DNA of 55,882 nucleotides from a virus. Both the position numbers and the translations under genes were made by a program. Within the stretch, counting starts at the first letter, position 1, and every line of letters starts with the position of its first letter. The notes under the pieces are model-generated. The model had not been told where the DNA came from, made no database searches, and worked only from the letters and a program-made list of their open reading frames with translations. The stretch spans positions 1-55,882 of the IMG/VR virus record IMGVR_UViG_3300007363_000002; one strand, written 5' to 3'. This document shows positions 22,256 to 31,214 of the stretch, piece by piece.

Positions 22256-23128
22256 ATGTTTAGGCGTTATCCTCGCAGCATCATTACGGCTAGTTTGCTT
22301 ACGGGCACTTCGGGTGTCTACGACATAAGCGAGCGTTTCCAAACTCCACCCGCGCCGTACGATGCTACACTCCTTATTATTGCTGGTGCTGGTGGCGGTG
22401 GTGGATACGGCGGCGGCGGTGGCGGTGCGGGTGGTGTTGTTAGCGCGACCTTTAGCGCCCTTGTGGCGGGTACCGTTTACACGGTTACTGTTGGTGCTGG
22501 TGGCGCGGGCGGCGGTATTTTTGCCACTGGTACTAGCGGTGCAGATAGTTCCGTTACAGGAGCGACTACTGCGGTGGGCGGCGGTGCGGGCGCTGGAGCC
22601 TTTGGTTCCCCGTTAAGTGGCGGGTCTGGTGGTGGTAGCAGCACAGGTACCAGTGCTTCGGGGACATCGGGGCAAGGTTTTGCTGGTGGAACAAGTCCTA
22701 CAACATATATCGGCGGCGGCGGGGGCGGCTCTGGTGGTGTTGGCGGTAACGCTGTTGCTAGTAGTACAGGCGGTAGCGGCGGTGCTTCTACTACTTCAAC
22801 GATTACAGGTACTTCGGTATCTCGTGCTGGCGGAGGAGGTGGTGGCACATCTTCTGCCGTCGCCGCAGCGGCAGGGGGCGGAGGAGGCGCAGGGGATGGC
22901 GGCACATCTTCCTTAGCGGCTACCGCTGGTACGGTTAACACAGGAAGCGGCGGTGGAGGGGCTGGCTCTGCGGGCGACAACACAGGCAAAGCGGGCGGCT
23001 CTGGCGTGGTCATCATCTCAGTGCCAACTGCGTATTACAGCGGTGTCACCACAGGTTCACCCACGGTTACGACCAGCGGTTCGAACACTATTATGCAATT
23101 CAATTCATCGGGAAGCTACACAGCATGA
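22256..23128 (+). CDS. Glycine-rich tail adhesin A (290 aa)
   Basis: After a short N-terminal part with LLIIAGAGGGGGYGGGGGG, the protein is built of poly-Gly stretches separated by short loops. This recalls the polyglycine-helix adhesins that form receptor-binding tips (for example the phage S16 gp38 fold). The loops (PTTYIGGG, TGTSVSRAGGGGGG) would carry specificity. The last ~45 residues (GGSGVVIISVPTAYYSGVTT...FNSSGSYTA) are nearly identical to the end of the 23468-25285 product. The stop overlaps the next ATG as ATGA. Confidence 0.8.
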   Translation: MFRRYPRSIITASLLTGTSGVYDISERFQTPPAPYDATLLIIAGAGGGGGYGGGGGGAGGVVSATFSALVAGTVYTVTVGAGGAGGGIFATGTSGADSSVTGATTAVGGGAGAGAFGSPLSGGSGGGSSTGTSASGTSGQGFAGGTSPTTYIGGGGGGSGGVGGNAVASSTGGSGGASTTSTITGTSVSRAGGGGGGTSSAVAAAAGGGGGAGDGGTSSLAATAGTVNTGSGGGGAGSAGDNTGKAGGSGVVIISVPTAYYSGVTTGSPTVTTSGSNTIMQFNSSGSYTA

Positions 23129-23478
23129 GCCATTTCGCAAAAGTCATCGACGGCATCGTCACTGAAGTTCTGGTCATCGAGCAGGATGTTATCGACACAG
23201 GGTTGTTCGGAGACCCTACACTTTGGGTGCAGACCTCATACAACACGTATGGTGGGCAACACCCTGAAGGACGCCCGCTACGCAAGAACTATGCTGGTGT
23301 CGGCTATACCTATGACCCAGAGCGCAATGCGTTTTATGCGCCACAGCCGTTTGCCTCATGGACACTCAACGAGAACACATGCCTGTGGGACGCGCCAACA
23401 CCGTACCCAGACGATGGTAAACCCTATTACTGGGACGAGGCCACACTGGCTTGGGTAGAGGTTCCAAATGGCGAATAG
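23125..23478 (+). CDS. Small fibre-accessory protein (117 aa)
   Basis: Begins MSHFAKVIDGIVTEVLVIEQ and contains WVQTSYNTYGG, RKNYAGVGYTYDPERNAFYA, PQPFASWTLNENTCLWDAPT and a YYWDEATLAWVE end. This is a frequently seen small phage protein located beside fibre genes, especially in aquatic phages; its role is unknown. It sits between two glycine-rich adhesins, and the next gene overlaps its end by 11 bases. Confidence 0.75.
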   Translation: MSHFAKVIDGIVTEVLVIEQDVIDTGLFGDPTLWVQTSYNTYGGQHPEGRPLRKNYAGVGYTYDPERNAFYAPQPFASWTLNENTCLWDAPTPYPDDGKPYYWDEATLAWVEVPNGE

Positions 23479-25285
23479 GTGGCCCGGAGGGCTTATCCGT
23501 AAAACACCAGTAACCCCGACCACTTCTGCGGCTCCGGGGATTTGGACATTAGCGGAGGCCGCATACTGGAAAAAGCAGGGGTTATGGCCGACGGCCATAG
23601 CAACCAAAACTGTGTTTCGGACAACGAGCGGCACGTTTACGGTCCCCTCAGATTGGACTGCACCTTGGTCCATCGAAGTCATCGGGGGCGGAGCAGGTGG
23701 CAACACTGCCCGTGCGGGGTCGGGTGGCGGAGGCTATTCTAAGATAACAAATGCAGACGCCACTGTTACCGCAGGGCAGACTGTCTATTCCGTGGTAGGT
23801 GCTGGGGGTGCAACATCCGCCAGTGGTGCCGATACATGGCTTAACCGTACTTCAAACGCGGCTCCCGCTGCTACAACCGACGGCGTATTGGCCAAGGGTG
23901 GCTCTGTTGGCGTCACGACAACCGTAGGCGCAGGTGGCGCGGCAGCTTCTGGTGTTGGCTCTACTAAGTTTTCAGGTGGTACTGGCGGCGCTATCAGCGG
24001 CACGGCAAATGCTGGCGGTGGTGGCGGCGCGGCTGGTACTGGCGGAGACGGTGGTAACGGTGGTCAGGCCAGTGCGACATCCACTACAGGTGGCGGCGGT
24101 GGCGGCTCTAGCGGATATACAACAGGCAATGGCAGCACGGGTAATGCCGGTCAGGCGACCGCTGGTGGTTCGGGCGGGAACGCAAGCGACGGAACAGGCG
24201 GCGGCGCGGGTGCGACATCTTCTACTAATGCTGTTGCTGGCACGGCAGGCACAGGGGCTGGTGGCGGTGGTGGCTTCGGAAGCTCCGCCCGAGGTGGCGC
24301 TAACGGCGGCACGGGTTCCATCTGGGTGCAGACCTCAGACAGCGCGACTGCTGGTCCGGGTGGCGGTGGTGGTGGCGGTGTGGGTTCTGGAAGTGTTGGC
24401 GGAAGCGGCGCATTGTATGGCGGTGCAGGGGGCGGTGCATCAACAGGCGCGGGTGGCAACACAGGCGGTCAGGGTATAATTGTCCTTACGTACGCCGTCG
24501 GTGTGCCAATTACCGCACTAGTCATTGCTGGCGGTGCTAGTGGCGGTCGGAGCAATGGTGGTGGTGGTGGTGCCGGTGGCTATCTCACAAGCACTACAGC
24601 CCTTACCCCGGGGGCGGTATACACCGTAACCGTCGGTGCTGGCGGCGCGTCGGCTAGCGGAACATCACAAGGTAACGACGGCAGCAACTCTGTTCTTTCA
24701 GGAACTGGCCTAAGTGTCACTTCGACTGGCGGCGGTGGCGGCGGAACTCAAAATGGGACCAGCACAGGACGCAATGGCGGCTCCGGTGGCGGTGGCGCTT
24801 ATCCAAGTGGCACAGGCGGTAGCCCCGCATCAGGACAAGGGTTTGCTGGCGGTACCGGCGCGTCCGCGAGCGGTAATGGTGCTGGCGGCGGCGGTGCATC
24901 GGCTGTCGGTATCGGCGCGGATGCTGGGACGAACCCGTGCAAGGGTGGCGACGGCATTGCGTCGTCTATTACCGGCACTTCGGTTACACGCGCTGGCGGC
25001 GGTGGTGGCGGCGGCTTAGACCGCTTTGGCGCTGGCGGTGCTGGCGGCGGCGGCGCAGGCGCTCGGACTTCGGACGCAGTGGCGGGAACTGCTAACACTG
25101 GCGGCGGCGGTGGCGGTGGAAGCAGCGGCCTTGGGACCAATAGCGGCGCAGGCGGCTCTGGCGTGGTCATTATTTCCGTGCCAACAGCCAATTACACTGG
25201 TATAACAACAGGAAGCCCAACGGTAACCACCAGCGGCTCGAACACTATTCTACAGTTTAATTCGTCTGGGAGTTACACAGCATGA
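23468..25285 (+). CDS. Glycine-rich tail adhesin B (605 aa)
   Basis: This is a longer relative of the 22256-23128 product. The N-terminus (NRWPGGLIRKTPVTPTTSAA; GIWTLAEAAYWKKQGLWP) is followed by SGTFTVPSDWTAPWSIEVIG and two large poly-Gly blocks with short variable loops. It ends in the same GGSGVVIISVPTANYTGITT ... FNSSGSYTA tail. The two blocks (around residues 80-340 and 350-555) look like an internal duplication. It probably forms a receptor-binding polyglycine sandwich. AGAGG seven bases before ATG 23468 sets the start. Confidence 0.8.
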   Translation: MANRWPGGLIRKTPVTPTTSAAPGIWTLAEAAYWKKQGLWPTAIATKTVFRTTSGTFTVPSDWTAPWSIEVIGGGAGGNTARAGSGGGGYSKITNADATVTAGQTVYSVVGAGGATSASGADTWLNRTSNAAPAATTDGVLAKGGSVGVTTTVGAGGAAASGVGSTKFSGGTGGAISGTANAGGGGGAAGTGGDGGNGGQASATSTTGGGGGGSSGYTTGNGSTGNAGQATAGGSGGNASDGTGGGAGATSSTNAVAGTAGTGAGGGGGFGSSARGGANGGTGSIWVQTSDSATAGPGGGGGGGVGSGSVGGSGALYGGAGGGASTGAGGNTGGQGIIVLTYAVGVPITALVIAGGASGGRSNGGGGGAGGYLTSTTALTPGAVYTVTVGAGGASASGTSQGNDGSNSVLSGTGLSVTSTGGGGGGTQNGTSTGRNGGSGGGGAYPSGTGGSPASGQGFAGGTGASASGNGAGGGGASAVGIGADAGTNPCKGGDGIASSITGTSVTRAGGGGGGGLDRFGAGGAGGGGAGARTSDAVAGTANTGGGGGGGSSGLGTNSGAGGSGVVIISVPTANYTGITTGSPTVTTSGSNTILQFNSSGSYTA

Positions 25286-25644
25286 TCGAGGAACTTATTA
25301 GCCGCGTGTTTTACGCACGCAACGTGGCGCACTTTGAGCATTGGCGCGCCAAGGGCGACGGCAGCTTCGCAAAGCATATGTCACTGGGCGACTTCTACGA
25401 CGACGTGATCGACGCCATCGACAAGCTCGTGGAGGCCTACCAAGGCGCGTTTGAGCTAATCGGCAACATACCCGCCCCGAAGGTATCCGAGCGTGACGTG
25501 CTGAAGCTCCTAGAGGCTGACGCGGACTGGATTGAAGAGAACCACGAAAGCATCTGCAAACGCAATCGCGCCGTGGGCAACCTCGTCGACGGCGTTACAG
25601 ACACGTATCTGACCACCATATACAAGCTGCGGAACTTAAAATGA
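25282..25644 (+). CDS. DUF5856-like helical protein (120 aa)
   Basis: The helical sequence (EELISRVFYARNVAHFEHWR; HMSLGDFYDDVIDAIDKLVE; AYQGAFELIG) matches my memory of the DUF5856 phage family, a four-helix, ferritin/Dps-like fold with conserved His and Asp/Glu residues. A role in metal or DNA protection is speculative. Its ATG overlaps the adhesin stop as ATGA, and its TGA overlaps the next ATG. Confidence 0.7.
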   Translation: MIEELISRVFYARNVAHFEHWRAKGDGSFAKHMSLGDFYDDVIDAIDKLVEAYQGAFELIGNIPAPKVSERDVLKLLEADADWIEENHESICKRNRAVGNLVDGVTDTYLTTIYKLRNLK

Positions 25645-25973
25645 GCGAGGACGTATTCTCTGTCAAGCTCGACGCACTGCACAAAGATGTCGGCGAAGTT
25701 AAGAACGCGCTGAACAAGTTGTCGGACGCAATCACGAAACTCGCCCTCGTCGAACAGCAACAAGGCCAGATAGCCGCCGCGCTGGAGCGGGCATTCAAGG
25801 CAATCAGCAACGTCGAGGACGCGCTCTCCAAGGACTTAAACGCACTCGACGCGCGCGTGACCGAGGTCGAACGGGCGCAACCTAAACACAACAGCGCCGC
25901 CCTCTGGGTCGACCGCGCGTTGGTTGGCCTCGCTGGCGCGGGCATGGCGTTAATAGCTAAGGGCGTAATATGA
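25641..25973 (+). CDS. Coiled-coil protein with C-terminal membrane segment (110 aa)
   Basis: Two heptad-rich helices (KLDALHKDVGEVKNALNKLS and NVEDALSKDLNALDARVTEV) end in a hydrophobic stretch (ALVGLAGAGMALIAKGVI). It directly precedes the endolysin with an ATGA overlap, so it is probably part of the lysis cassette. It could be a holin-like or membrane-tethered accessory protein. No family is assigned with confidence. Confidence 0.65.
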   Translation: MSEDVFSVKLDALHKDVGEVKNALNKLSDAITKLALVEQQQGQIAAALERAFKAISNVEDALSKDLNALDARVTEVERAQPKHNSAALWVDRALVGLAGAGMALIAKGVI

Positions 25974-26452
25974 CCGAACCAAGGTGGCTAAAGGTCGCGG
26001 AAACCTACATCGGCTTGTCCGAGATCCGTGGGCCAAAGCACAACTCGAAAATTATTGGCTGGCTTGAAAAGCTGGGCGCGTGGTGGCGCGACGATGAAAC
26101 CCCTTGGTGCGGCGTCTTTGCGGCGCACTGCATGAAGGACGTCGGCCTGCCTTACCCCAAGTACTACATGCGCGCGAAGGCATGGTCTGACTACGGCTCG
26201 CTGCTGCGTTCCGACCGCCTTGCGCCGGGCGCAATTCTCGTGTTCGACCGCGCCGGTGGTGGCCACGTCGGCTTCTACGTCGGCGAGGACGCCGAGCATT
26301 ATTACGTTCTGGGCGGCAATCAGAAAAATTCTGTCAAGGTAATGAAGTTGGGCAAAAGCCGTTTGGAAACATCGCGCTGGCCAAAGGGCGAGCCGGTGAT
26401 CGGCAAGCCTGTTTATTTGAAGGGTGGGGATGTCTCCACAGATGAAGCATGA
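25970..26452 (+). CDS. Endolysin, NlpC/P60-CHAP-like (TIGR02594 type)
   Basis: This 160-residue protein has the catalytic pattern of TIGR02594-type cell-wall hydrolases: Cys47 in ETPWCGVFAAHC, His99 in GGGHVGFYVGED and Asn117 in LGGNQKNSVKV. It would cleave a peptide bond in peptidoglycan at lysis. There is no signal peptide, so release through a holin is expected, and a holin-like gene follows with an ATGA overlap. The identification is strong by motif. Confidence 0.88.
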   Translation: MTEPRWLKVAETYIGLSEIRGPKHNSKIIGWLEKLGAWWRDDETPWCGVFAAHCMKDVGLPYPKYYMRAKAWSDYGSLLRSDRLAPGAILVFDRAGGGHVGFYVGEDAEHYYVLGGNQKNSVKVMKLGKSRLETSRWPKGEPVIGKPVYLKGGDVSTDEA

Positions 26453-26709
26453 GCATTAAAGCCAGCTTTCTTGCCGCACAAGAGGCCGCTCTGTGCGCCA
26501 TCCGTAAGTGGTGGCGTCCGATTACGTGTATCTGGATCGCAGGAACAATGGCGGTGCATGGCGTAATACTGCCTTTGCTGATGTTTTTCCGCAAGGGTGA
26601 GATGCCCACAGACCTGACAGGTCTTTCACTGCTAGTGACAGCCATAGCAGGCGCATTCGCGGTGCGCGAGTGGGGCAAGATTAAAGGGGTGTCAAACAAT
26701 GATGCTTAA
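26449..26709 (+). CDS. Holin-like membrane protein (86 aa)
   Basis: After an amphipathic start, two hydrophobic segments (ITCIWIAGTMAVHGVILPLL and LSLLVTAIAGAFAVREWGKI) suggest two or three membrane passes. The layout resembles the Holin_3TMs family found in Proteobacteria phages. It lies between endolysin and spanins, as a holin should. It would open the inner membrane to release the endolysin. Confidence 0.75.
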   Translation: MSIKASFLAAQEAALCAIRKWWRPITCIWIAGTMAVHGVILPLLMFFRKGEMPTDLTGLSLLVTAIAGAFAVREWGKIKGVSNNDA

Positions 26710-27094
26710 GCCCTTCCTGCCATACATCGCGGCGGCCGCGCTTGTCGTTAGCGCAGCTTCTGGCTACAAAGTCCGCGATTGGCAGTGCGACGCCGCATAC
26801 GCGAAGGCTTTGGAAAAAGCCGGAAAGCTCAATGCCAAAAAACAAGAGGTCTTAGACAATGTTTCGCAAGCCTACGAAATTGAACGGAATAAAGCCGATG
26901 TGGTGGCAACCGAACGAACCAACACCATTCGTGAAATATACAAAACGGTTCCTGCCGTTCCTGTTGATTGTGCTGCTCCTGATGCTTTGCGGAGGCTGCT
27001 CGAAAGCAGTGTCCGTGACGCCAATGCCGCTGCCGCCAGCCAACTTGGCGTCACCGTGCCAAACACTGCAAACCCCGCCAACGGTGTTGATTGA
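26699..27094 (+). CDS. Inner-membrane spanin (Rz-like)
   Basis: The 131-residue protein has an N-terminal membrane anchor (FLPYIAAAALVVSAASGYKV) followed by a long charged helix (KALEKAGKLNAKKQEVLDNV...EIERNKADVVATERTNTIRE). This is the classic Rz topology. The o-spanin gene overlaps its 3' half in another frame. The start overlaps the holin end by 11 bases; ATG codons at 26699 and 26702 are both possible. Confidence 0.8.
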   Translation: MMLKPFLPYIAAAALVVSAASGYKVRDWQCDAAYAKALEKAGKLNAKKQEVLDNVSQAYEIERNKADVVATERTNTIREIYKTVPAVPVDCAAPDALRRLLESSVRDANAAAASQLGVTVPNTANPANGVD

Positions 27095-27203
27095 CCCAGA
27101 AAGAGCACTTTGGGAAGCCGACATTATCGCAAAATACGCAGATTGCAGCCTAAAGCATCGCTTGACAATCAAAGCGTGGGGAGACGCCGCACGCGTCAAG
27201 TGA
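26859..27203 (+). CDS. Outer-membrane lipoprotein spanin (Rz1-like), nested in Rz frame
   Basis: Read +1 relative to the Rz-like gene and overlapping it for 236 bases. It has a signal sequence RFLPFLLIVLLLMLCGGCSK with a lipobox-like LCGGC, then a Pro-rich part (TPMPLPPANLASPCQTLQTP). A lipidated Cys would anchor it in the outer membrane and pair with Rz to fuse the membranes. An internal ATG at 26898 would shorten the N-terminus to a more usual signal-peptide length. Confidence 0.78.
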   Translation: MFRKPTKLNGIKPMWWQPNEPTPFVKYTKRFLPFLLIVLLLMLCGGCSKAVSVTPMPLPPANLASPCQTLQTPPTVLIDPERALWEADIIAKYADCSLKHRLTIKAWGDAARVK

Positions 27204-27232
27204 CGTAAACGCTACCGCTCGAAAGGTCTCTA

Positions 27233-28414
27233 ATGCCTAAAATCATAAAAGTAGACGAGAAGCTCTTTGACTACTGTACGGAAAACCAGCGCAAAGTCCT
27301 CGACGCGATAATCCTTCACGGCGGCGCGAAGGCCGCCGATGGCGCGCTTGGCCTGTACAAAGGCGGCGCGTCGGAGATATACAACAACGTCAAGAACAAG
27401 GCCGCGAAGGCCGGATACGCACCCGAATTTGACTTTACGCGGCCCGTGCCCGACGGCTTTATCGCCAAGGGCGTGTCCAGCTATTACAAGGCAACGGAAA
27501 CCCAACCCGCGCAGTGGGTCAAGGCCTCTCTCGACGCGGCTCGGCAGCAGGAGATATTCAAGGCTGCCGTCGAAGCGATGTCGAGCACCTTGCCGCGCCT
27601 CGAGCCTATCGTCGCGCCGGAGCAATTCAACGCCGATTTGCTGACGCTGTACACGCTAACCGACGCGCACATCGGCATGTTGGCATGGCATCGCGAGAAC
27701 ATGCAAGCCGACTGGGATTTGCAGATCGCCGAGGCCGTCATCGTTGGCTGCTTTGAGCAGATCATTAAATGCTCGCCAGACAGCGAGACAGCCGTGCTGA
27801 ACCAACTCGGCGACTTGCTGCACTATGACGGCCTGTCGGCTGTTACGCCCACCAGCGGACACGTATTGGACGCTGACGGTCGCTTCACCAAGATGGTCGA
27901 AGTCGCCGTTCGGGTTCTGCGCCGCATCATCAATATGCTGCTCGCCAAGCACAAGACCGTCCATATAATCCTCGCCGAAGGCAACCACGACATGGCGTCG
28001 TCCGTCTGGCTGCGCACGATGTTTAAGGCGCTGTACGAGAACGAGCCGCGCATCACCGTGGACGACAGCGCGCTGCCGTATTACGCGTACGAATTTGGCG
28101 ACGTCATGCTCACCTTCCACCACAGCCATTTGAAGAAGTTTGGCGCGATGCGCGAGATCATTCCGGCCATGTTCGCCGAGATATGGGGTCGTACGAAGAA
28201 ACGCTACTGCCACACCGGAAACTACCACCACACCAAGGAAGAAGAGCACGCGGGCATGAAGGTGTTCCAACACCCGACACTGGCCGCTCGCGATGCCTAC
28301 GCCTCTCGCGGCGCGTGGTTCTCGGACAGGGAAGTTTGCTCGATCACGTACCATAAAAAGTTCGGTCAGGGACTGCGTGTGTACGCTTGCCCTGAAATGC
28401 TGGATGCCGTATGA
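27233..28414 (+). CDS. Metallophosphoesterase with N-terminal HTH-like region (393 aa)
   Basis: The N-terminus (KLFDYCTENQRKVLDAIILH ... GASEIYNNVKNKA) resembles a winged-helix DNA-binding segment. The catalytic part has calcineurin-type metal motifs: TDAHIG (~142), LGDLLHYDG, EGNHD (~250), FHHSH and the late TGNYHH. These ligands normally hold two metals for phosphoester cleavage. It sits between lysis and adaptor genes, and substrates may be nucleic acid ends; the real target is unknown. Similar HTH-phosphatase fusions occur in other phages, as I recall. Confidence 0.82.
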   Translation: MPKIIKVDEKLFDYCTENQRKVLDAIILHGGAKAADGALGLYKGGASEIYNNVKNKAAKAGYAPEFDFTRPVPDGFIAKGVSSYYKATETQPAQWVKASLDAARQQEIFKAAVEAMSSTLPRLEPIVAPEQFNADLLTLYTLTDAHIGMLAWHRENMQADWDLQIAEAVIVGCFEQIIKCSPDSETAVLNQLGDLLHYDGLSAVTPTSGHVLDADGRFTKMVEVAVRVLRRIINMLLAKHKTVHIILAEGNHDMASSVWLRTMFKALYENEPRITVDDSALPYYAYEFGDVMLTFHHSHLKKFGAMREIIPAMFAEIWGRTKKRYCHTGNYHHTKEEEHAGMKVFQHPTLAARDAYASRGAWFSDREVCSITYHKKFGQGLRVYACPEMLDAV

Positions 28415-28468
28415 TGAATGCGGGTTTTCTGGTGCGCAAAACATAAAAATCTGATATAGGGGCGAGCT

Positions 28469-29122
28469 ATGGCCACTACGATGACATTCGCGACGTTGAA
28501 ACAAGACGTGCAACGCTACCTTGAGCGCGGCAACACGCTTGCGTCTGACCCCATTGTCTTTGAGCAAATCCCCCGCTTAATCAACCTCGCCGAGCGTCGC
28601 ATCGCTCGCGAGCTTAAAATTGAGGGCTTCATCAACGTCGTAACCGGCACGCTCTCTGCGGGCCAATCCGTATACCCCAAGCCCGACCGCTGGCGCGATA
28701 CGGTGTCGATGAGCATTGGCACCGGCACGGGGAACAACACTCGCAAAGTCCTGTTCTCCCGCGTGTACGAATATCTGCGGTCCTACTGGCCGAATGCCTT
28801 AGAGACGGACGTGCCCCTCTTCTACAGCGACTATGACTACAGCCACTGGTTGCTGGCCCCGACACCGGACGCCGACTACCCGTTTGAGATCCTGTACTAC
28901 GAACTGCCGCCGCTGCTCGATGAGAGCGTGCAGACCAACTGGATCACCGAATACGCCCCGCAGCTCTTGCTCTATGGCACGCTGGTTGAGGCAACGCCGT
29001 TCCTGAAGAACGACGAACGCATCCCAGTTTGGCAGAACATGTACGACCGCGCGGCGGCAATGTTGAACGGCGAAGACCTCGCCAAAATCCTAGACCGATC
29101 CGCCGTGCGCAAGGAGGCGTAA
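28469..29122 (+). CDS. Second adaptor/tail tube-like protein (217 aa)
   Basis: The helical start (TFATLKQDVQRYLERGNTLA, then FEQIPRLINLAERRIARELK) is followed by GQSVYPKPDRWRDTVSMSIG, LFYSDYDYSHWLLAPTPDAD and LLLYGTLVEATPFLKNDERI. This matches the general adaptor or tail-completion protein pattern of podoviruses: helical bundle plus beta hairpins and a C-terminal helix. It probably links the connector to tail parts. A 54-base non-coding gap with GATATAGG precedes it. The ATG is preceded by GGGGCGAGCT. Confidence 0.7.
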   Translation: MATTMTFATLKQDVQRYLERGNTLASDPIVFEQIPRLINLAERRIARELKIEGFINVVTGTLSAGQSVYPKPDRWRDTVSMSIGTGTGNNTRKVLFSRVYEYLRSYWPNALETDVPLFYSDYDYSHWLLAPTPDADYPFEILYYELPPLLDESVQTNWITEYAPQLLLYGTLVEATPFLKNDERIPVWQNMYDRAAAMLNGEDLAKILDRSAVRKEA

Positions 29123-29124
29123 CA

Positions 29125-30813
29125 ATGTCCACGTCATTTACTCAAGTCTTCGGCGGTACGACAATCTACCCCTCGGACGTGTCGTATCTCGCCCTACCGC
29201 TGACCGCCAACACCACCCTCCAGTGGCCGCTTGAGGCCACCACGGGGAACAACATCGTCGCACGCATCATCGACGTCACACCGACGGGCGCGTACACCAT
29301 AACGATGCCAGACGCGACCGAGGTGGGTGTCGGCCAGACGGTCCTGTTCAACAACCTCGGGCCGAGCACCATCAGCGTCAACAGCGCCTCCGGCACCCCA
29401 ATTCTGAGCATTGCTGCGGGCGAGCAGTGGCAGTGCTATCTTATCAACAATACGACTGTCGGCGGCACGTGGCGCACGTTCCGCTACGGCGCTGCGGTAG
29501 CTCAGGCTCAGGCCGCCGCTCTGGCTGGCGCTGGTTTAGTCGCGGACGGCTCAACCCTCGCGCAGAATTACGACGTCGCTGACTTCTCCGTTACGCCGTA
29601 CAATTCAACGACTGCCGACCGCGCCAAGGTCTTTGTCTGGACTGGCGGCCTTGGCACCTTCAATTTGCCGACTGCCGTCTCCGCTGGCGACGGCTGGTTT
29701 GTTCAGTTACGCAACGGCGGCCAAGGCGACCTGACCGTCGATCCTTCCGGCTCCGAGCTTATCAACGCCGCGTCCACGCTCCTCTTGCAACCGGGCGACA
29801 GCGCCGTGGTCGTAAGCGACGGCGTCCAGTGGTACACAATCGGCCTCGGCCAACAGGCGGTCTTCGCCTTCGACTATACGTCGATTGCCGTCACCGGCGG
29901 CACGTACACGCTCGCTGGCTCTGAGCTGAACCGTATCGCGTACAAGTTCACGGGCACGCTGGCGTCCAACGCCGAAATCGTCGTGCCCGCAACGGTGCAG
30001 CAGTACTGGGTCAACAACGCCACGACCGGCGCGTTCACGCTCGGCGTGAAAACTGCCAGCGGCGCTGCCACTTTGGTGGACCAAGGTTCAACGGCCATCC
30101 TGTACTGCGACGGCACGAACATCATCTCGGCGACCACTTCGGCAGCCTTTGCGGGCATCTTGCCTGTAACGCAGGGCGGAACAGGCGCGACTACCGCGTC
30201 CGGTGCGCGCACCAACCTCGGAGCGACAGGTGTTGGCTCCGCGCTGTTCACCGCCGCGTCCGCCGGAAGCGCGCGTTCGACCATCTCGGCGGCGGCCTCT
30301 GGGGCCAACAGCGACATCACGTCACTGACGGGCCTCACAACGCCACTGAGCGTTGCGCAGGGCGGCACGGGCGCATCGACTGCGGGTGGCGCGTTGACTA
30401 ACCTCGGCGCGGCTGCCTCTGGCGCGAACACTGACATCACCGCACTCGACCAAGACGTGACGATCACAGCCACGGGGACCATCGCGGCGGGCACTCTCGG
30501 CTATCGCGGATTGCCGCAGAACGCCCAGACCGGCGCTTACACGCTGGCGCTGTCTGACGCGGGCAAGCAGGTTGCCAACACGACCGGCGGCTGGGTTATC
30601 CCTGCCAACGCCTCTGTCGCGTTCCCTATCGGAACAGCGGTCGTCCTCTATAACGACAGCGGAAGCAGCCAAACGGTGTCCATCACCTCGGACACGTTGC
30701 GCCAAGCTGGAACTGCCAACACAGGAACTCGCACACTTGCGCAATATGGCCTAGCAACGTGCACCAAAGTGTCCTCAACGACTTGGGTTATCACCGGCGC
30801 GGGTCTCAGCTAA
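29125..30813 (+). CDS. Tail fibre protein 2 (562 aa)
   Basis: The start at 29125 follows AAGGAGGCGTAAC. The N-terminal domain (TQVFGGTTIYPSDVSYLALP; TNTTLQWP-like) is typical of fibres that attach to podovirus tails. Repeats then include LPVTQGGTGATTASGARTNL, LSVAQGGTGASTAGGALTNL and AAASGANTDIT, shared with the 19601-21859 fibre. A C-terminal domain resembles common fibre tips (QNAQTGAYTLALSDAGKQVA; TQTVSITS-like). It probably mediates host adsorption. Confidence 0.82.
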   Translation: MSTSFTQVFGGTTIYPSDVSYLALPLTANTTLQWPLEATTGNNIVARIIDVTPTGAYTITMPDATEVGVGQTVLFNNLGPSTISVNSASGTPILSIAAGEQWQCYLINNTTVGGTWRTFRYGAAVAQAQAAALAGAGLVADGSTLAQNYDVADFSVTPYNSTTADRAKVFVWTGGLGTFNLPTAVSAGDGWFVQLRNGGQGDLTVDPSGSELINAASTLLLQPGDSAVVVSDGVQWYTIGLGQQAVFAFDYTSIAVTGGTYTLAGSELNRIAYKFTGTLASNAEIVVPATVQQYWVNNATTGAFTLGVKTASGAATLVDQGSTAILYCDGTNIISATTSAAFAGILPVTQGGTGATTASGARTNLGATGVGSALFTAASAGSARSTISAAASGANSDITSLTGLTTPLSVAQGGTGASTAGGALTNLGAAASGANTDITALDQDVTITATGTIAAGTLGYRGLPQNAQTGAYTLALSDAGKQVANTTGGWVIPANASVAFPIGTAVVLYNDSGSSQTVSITSDTLRQAGTANTGTRTLAQYGLATCTKVSSTTWVITGAGLS

Positions 30814-31214
30814 TGACTGGGGTTATATGCGCTCTGGCTGGAAGCGGCGGCTCGGTATATGCCGGAACCGCAACGGTAACTGTTGGCTACTTAGCGGCAG
30901 GTTCTTTTTACAGCTACGGTTTTGGTGCCGGTGGTCAAGGAAGTATCGACCCAGCGACGTGGGCGAATAGCGGCCTGAATGTCGCTGAACTTAAAGATGT
31001 GTATTTTAATTTTAATCCAATTTATCTATTCTTTAGCGTATCAGGAAGCGCGCCTAATTCTGGATGGGAAACGCTGACTGTTGGCGGCACTACGTTAAAC
31101 CGCGTTGATGCTTCTTACGCCAACAACGGGTCGGTAACGTCATGGACATTTAACGGTGCGCCCACCGTGTTCGGCACGACCGTTGGCGACACGAGGTCAA
31201 TCGTATGGGCATAA
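30813..31214 (+). CDS. Fibre-tip or adhesin-like protein (133 aa)
   Basis: Starts MTGVICALAGSGGSVYAGTA from an ATG that overlaps the fibre stop (TAATG). It is a beta-rich protein with VTVGYLAAGSFYSYGFGAGG, LNVAELKDVYFNFNPIYLFF and FNGAPTVFGTTVGDTRSIVW. It resembles small C-terminal fibre domains encoded as separate genes, as I recall. It could be a detachable adhesin or attachment accessory. Confidence 0.65.
   Translation: MTGVICALAGSGGSVYAGTATVTVGYLAAGSFYSYGFGAGGQGSIDPATWANSGLNVAELKDVYFNFNPIYLFFSVSGSAPNSGWETLTVGGTTLNRVDASYANNGSVTSWTFNGAPTVFGTTVGDTRSIVWA

Noticed and set aside
22477-23016. Pro-rich minus-strand frame in the glycine-rich adhesin gene
   Set aside because: Poly-Pro is simply the complement of poly-Gly codons.
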